A stretch of 64,000 bases of DNA, from NCBI GenBank assembly GCA_003993805.1, contig RSEF01000004.1, forward strand, positions 20,091,437 to 20,155,436, in the 5' to 3' direction. A model generated the notes under the pieces. That model did no database searches. It saw nothing but the letters and a program-made list of their open reading frames with translations, and was not told the origin of the DNA. The translations under genes were made by a program, and so were the position numbers. Below, in pieces: positions 60,551-64,000 of the stretch. Source of the DNA: Himantopus leucocephalus. Lineage: Eukaryota; Chordata; Aves; Charadriiformes; Recurvirostridae. Positions within the stretch are counted from its first letter, which is position 1; each line of letters begins with the position of its first letter.

Positions 60551-63500
60551 CCATGGCCGGCTTGCCTGCCTTGTGCACAGTGCCAGCAGCCTGGTCATTG
60601 TAAAAAGCTATCCAGAATGGGTTTCTTGAGGACCAGACTTGTTCTAGTGGGAATGATGCTGTGATGAGGACAGCCATTCTTGGAAAACCTACCAAGTAAA
60701 CATTGCATGTTGTGACGACCAGCAGTTGCAGCTGGGTCCTGCTAACCCCTTTGGGTTAAGAATGGTTCTTACTAAGAGATTTCTGACACATTTTGATGGA
60801 AAGCAAATGCAAGTAGTGGGAATGCTTTAAGTAAACCGAGCTGACATCAAATAATCAAAACCACTTAACACTGTGACACAAAGTGACAGCATCACAGAAT
60901 TTCAAAATTAAAGTTGACACTCTGTCCTGTGCATTAGTAGATACAAGAACGACCAGCACCGTGGTGTGGGTTAATCACTGAGCATCAGGATTTCCTCTGA
61001 GTGGCTGTGACACTGTGAGGCTGGCCCGTAACCCCAGTGTTGTTTCAAACAGAGGTGTGGTTTTGTATTTAAATGAACAAGCCCCTGAAAAGGTAAAGTG
61101 CTTAAAAAGTGTCTTGTACAGAAGGCTCAAAGTGGAGTGTCGTGTGGGAGGAGTGGCTAGGGTTATTTGCTGCAATGACCTCTGTGCTTGTTGAACGCTG
61201 TGTGCGCTGAGAGAGGGTTTGTGATCGGAGCCTTGCTAGGCAGAGCCTACCCTTGTTTAGTAAGAATATACCCACATGACTCTAAGGGGACCCTTAGGTT
61301 CAGATTCCTATTGAAGTTACGCAGCCGAGACCTCTCAATTTATACCCATTTCTCAGAGGAAACAGTCCATATTATTTCCTTTAAACAGTTACACAGGATA
61401 TATGCTACTCACAACAGCTGCTGCTTGCAAGAACCTTCGTTTTGTTAACGTTACCTTTGCCAGAAAACATTCAAAACTGAAAATAAAGTATCTGTAGTGG
61501 TGTGTTCTACTCAGCAGGAAGCTGCATTGGTGCCAAGGGGGAAGGAGACAGAATGACAGAATTCTGTAGCAAATAAGGTATTAATCTTTCATGTGCAAAA
61601 AGAGGGGGTGTAGGAAGAAGGGATGGCCTGATTTGGCAATGCTTACAAGCACCTGTGAAGGTTTTGTGAGTCCTGGGGCTGTACTGAGTTTCCAAGAAAT
61701 ACCTGCACGTTCTAGGCCTTTAATAAAATAATAGTCAGTGAGGGAACCACCTAACCTGTGTATACACTAGCATGCACAGTGCTGGCTTTACCAATGCCAC
61801 GGTAAATTTGGTTATCAACCGACTGATCAGGCAGATGGGAAAGGCTTTTATCCTGCACTACCATCCATGAGGTCTCAGAGCTAATAGAGAGCTGAAGACA
61901 AGGATAACTTGTTCCAGAAGCCCTGGAAGATCTGATAATTGCTTATCAAAAAATAACTAAATGACCTGAAAGCGGACAAATGAGGATGTACAAGCGTTGT
62001 AGGTGAATAGACTTCTGAGATGTCAATGTTCTGGGAGTGTTTGTGGGGTCTCAGATTGCTCTGACAGCACTGGCCCTTTTAGAAGGCATTTGCTAGTGTC
62101 AGAATGCTGTTTTAGAGGGGTTAATGAGCCCTTGAGGAGGTTGGAGGGGTTTCTTAATAGAAAAGGAGGAGAAGGTGTACTGAAAAGAACAGAAGGGAGA
62201 AGGCAGTGAGGAAAGCTTGTCTTTTTTGTAGTTATTCCGTATTCAGGTGGACTCTGTGCTCTAGTATCTGTGAACAGCCTGCGAGTATAAATGCTCCAGG
62301 AGAAGGTGGTATTTCAATACAAAATACTCTGATATTCCAGGCTCAAGTGAGCTCATGGTGTGTATATATAGCAAAAGATAGCTTTGGCTGTGTCACTGCC
62401 ACTGGTTGGATGACGTGGCATCATCCGGCATTGCCCTAGAACATGTTCAGGCCATGGAGGTGTGATGCGTGGGTATTCAGCAAATGCGTATTTAGAGCTT
62501 GACTTTACATTTGGGTATAGAAAAACTGAGTTTTCCATTTTGGTTTACCTAGGGTTTGGGATTGCAGGGTGGTGTGGGAGTACCCTGAGCGTTTAGGAAA
62601 GGGAATCCAATGAAGTGCTGGAAAGTCACCATAGAAACATCCATGTGTTGAGAGTATGACAGAATTGTTTCTGTAGATACTTCCTGAGGCTTTAAAGGCT
62701 GATACTTTTTCAGAAATACTAGAGTGCGACCAATTAATTGAAATGGGGAGATTCAGAGTATCAGACACTTGGATGCCTGGGTGTGTGGAGGGATGGGGAT
62801 GCTTTTGGATCAAGTCCTCTGCTGTAGTGGGCAAGCATGTCACATACTCCCCTTAATTTTATCAAGATGTATTGTGAAAGCAGTTGAATCCAGGCTCCCA
62901 GTACTGCTACTCCCTGAGAACCACTGGGCTTTGATGACTGGAGACCTGTTTCTCATTCCCACCCCAAAGGTACCCATGGTTACTTGGGGCTGTGTAAATA
63001 GCTTTTCTGCCTCCCTGGTGCTTTCCCTAGTGTACTTAAGAGTCAATTATTTTGCTACCTTCCTCTTGTAAAATTGAATCTCAGTTTGCCCGGTCTCCTA
63101 GGTTATCCTTCTCAGCACTCCTTTCAATGTGAATTTCTCTGTCATGGGTGACTGGAACGGTGCAGTTCTGTGGAACCTTCTTCCCATTGTCTTGTCATGT
63201 CCCACAGATGCGTGAAGACTTGCAGTGGATGTGTCCAGGGGCCAAGGATACATTTCCCTTAGCAAAAGCTTCAAGGTGGTTTGTATTTGAGTTTCTTGTA
63301 AAATGATCGTGGTGTTGACCACTGAATTGTCCTCTACAAGAGGTCAGAATTTTTATTAGTTCACGTCTCCAATGCTGTGAGGGAATATTAAGCATTAATT
63401 AACCATTACATCAGTTTAAAATTCACATGCCAGTTCTTGCTTGCACAACAAATAACCTCTGGCTCGCTTGCAGTTTCTCTAGTTAAATGATACTTTGCCT

Positions 63501-64000
63501 CTGTCTGTCTTCATCTTGTTTCAGCAGAGTAGGGAACTAAAAGAAAGAGCCCTCGGATGTCATTTGCACATGACAACTACTTTGTGTGTGCTGTTGGCAC
63601 TGCTGTGTGTGGTTGGCTCACCAGGACATCTGGAGCTCTGGTAGGTGCTTGGAGCGCAGATGAGGAGCTCAAAGCGTTTGGAAGTTCTTTGCTGTGCCGC
63701 AGTCAGCACATGGGCCTTCCTGAGGCTTCTGCTTTCGCTTATTATAATGTTGCAGGTAGAAATGAAATGGGGTAGTATGGCAGTAACCATTGATTGGCCT
63801 TTCTGTTAGATAATCTGTGGAGACAAAGAACCTTTGTACCTGATTCATAAGCCACATTTGATCAGTGGTGTTTTTTTAATCTCTGTATTTGTAACAGTAC
63901 ACTTCTGAAGTTCTGTTGACAGTAATGGGTCATCAGGTTCCTGCTTTTTATCCAGAATTCTTGAGCATTCAGAAAAACCTTTATGGAAACCATAGGGTAG
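60551..64000. other. No gene features seen
   Basis: ORFs are at most 112 codons, overlap on both strands, and resemble no known family. No repeat family was recognised. It reads as ordinary intronic or intergenic DNA. Confidence 0.5.

Noticed and set aside
60893..60960. Possible CR1 tail beginning ATCACAGAATTTC
   Set aside because: Only the first dozen bases resemble a CR1 terminus, and the rest does not follow the family.

Overview
The window looks like a piece of an intron-rich vertebrate nuclear genome, most likely from a neoavian bird. There is no bacterial-style gene packing, and no long ORF resembles a protein family I know. Two degenerate CR1 LINE fragments are present. So is a roughly 1.1 kb LTR of a type I associate from memory with songbird and related genomes. 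A GC-rich CpG island rises sharply out of AT-rich flanks. The assembly is draft quality, with a 100-N gap (46419-46518) and several single-N joins.

Layout: 1-21.1 kb is mostly unique AT-rich sequence. It holds an LTR in minus orientation (6731-7871), a CR1 fragment in plus orientation (about 8720-9285), and a few ORF segments flanked by splice-like sites. The most coherent set is at 11777-11933, 12731-12787 and 14827-14858. It is phase-compatible and could be the 3' end of an unidentified plus-strand gene. About 21.17-22.45 kb is a CpG island with GC boxes, a near-consensus CTCF motif and a strong plus-strand splice donor at 21921/21922. It is best read as the promoter and non-coding first exon of a plus-strand gene. 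The next candidate exon is 34004-34104, about 12 kb downstream. It has good splice sites, an in-frame stop and then an ATG that opens a signal-peptide-like sequence. From there to the end I see mainly intron or intergenic sequence. It contains a minus-strand CR1 fragment (52146-52413), poly-T tracts, a three-copy 16-bp minisatellite and two further low-confidence exon candidates (39205-39418 and 53918-54063).

How it fits together: the simplest model is one promoter firing rightward into a gene whose first intron is about 12 kb, with another gene possibly ending upstream. I could not name either gene. Every exon call rests on splice signals and open frames read by eye, so transcript or protein evidence would override them. 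I found no convincing RNA gene, CRISPR array, operon, or clearly new biological system.
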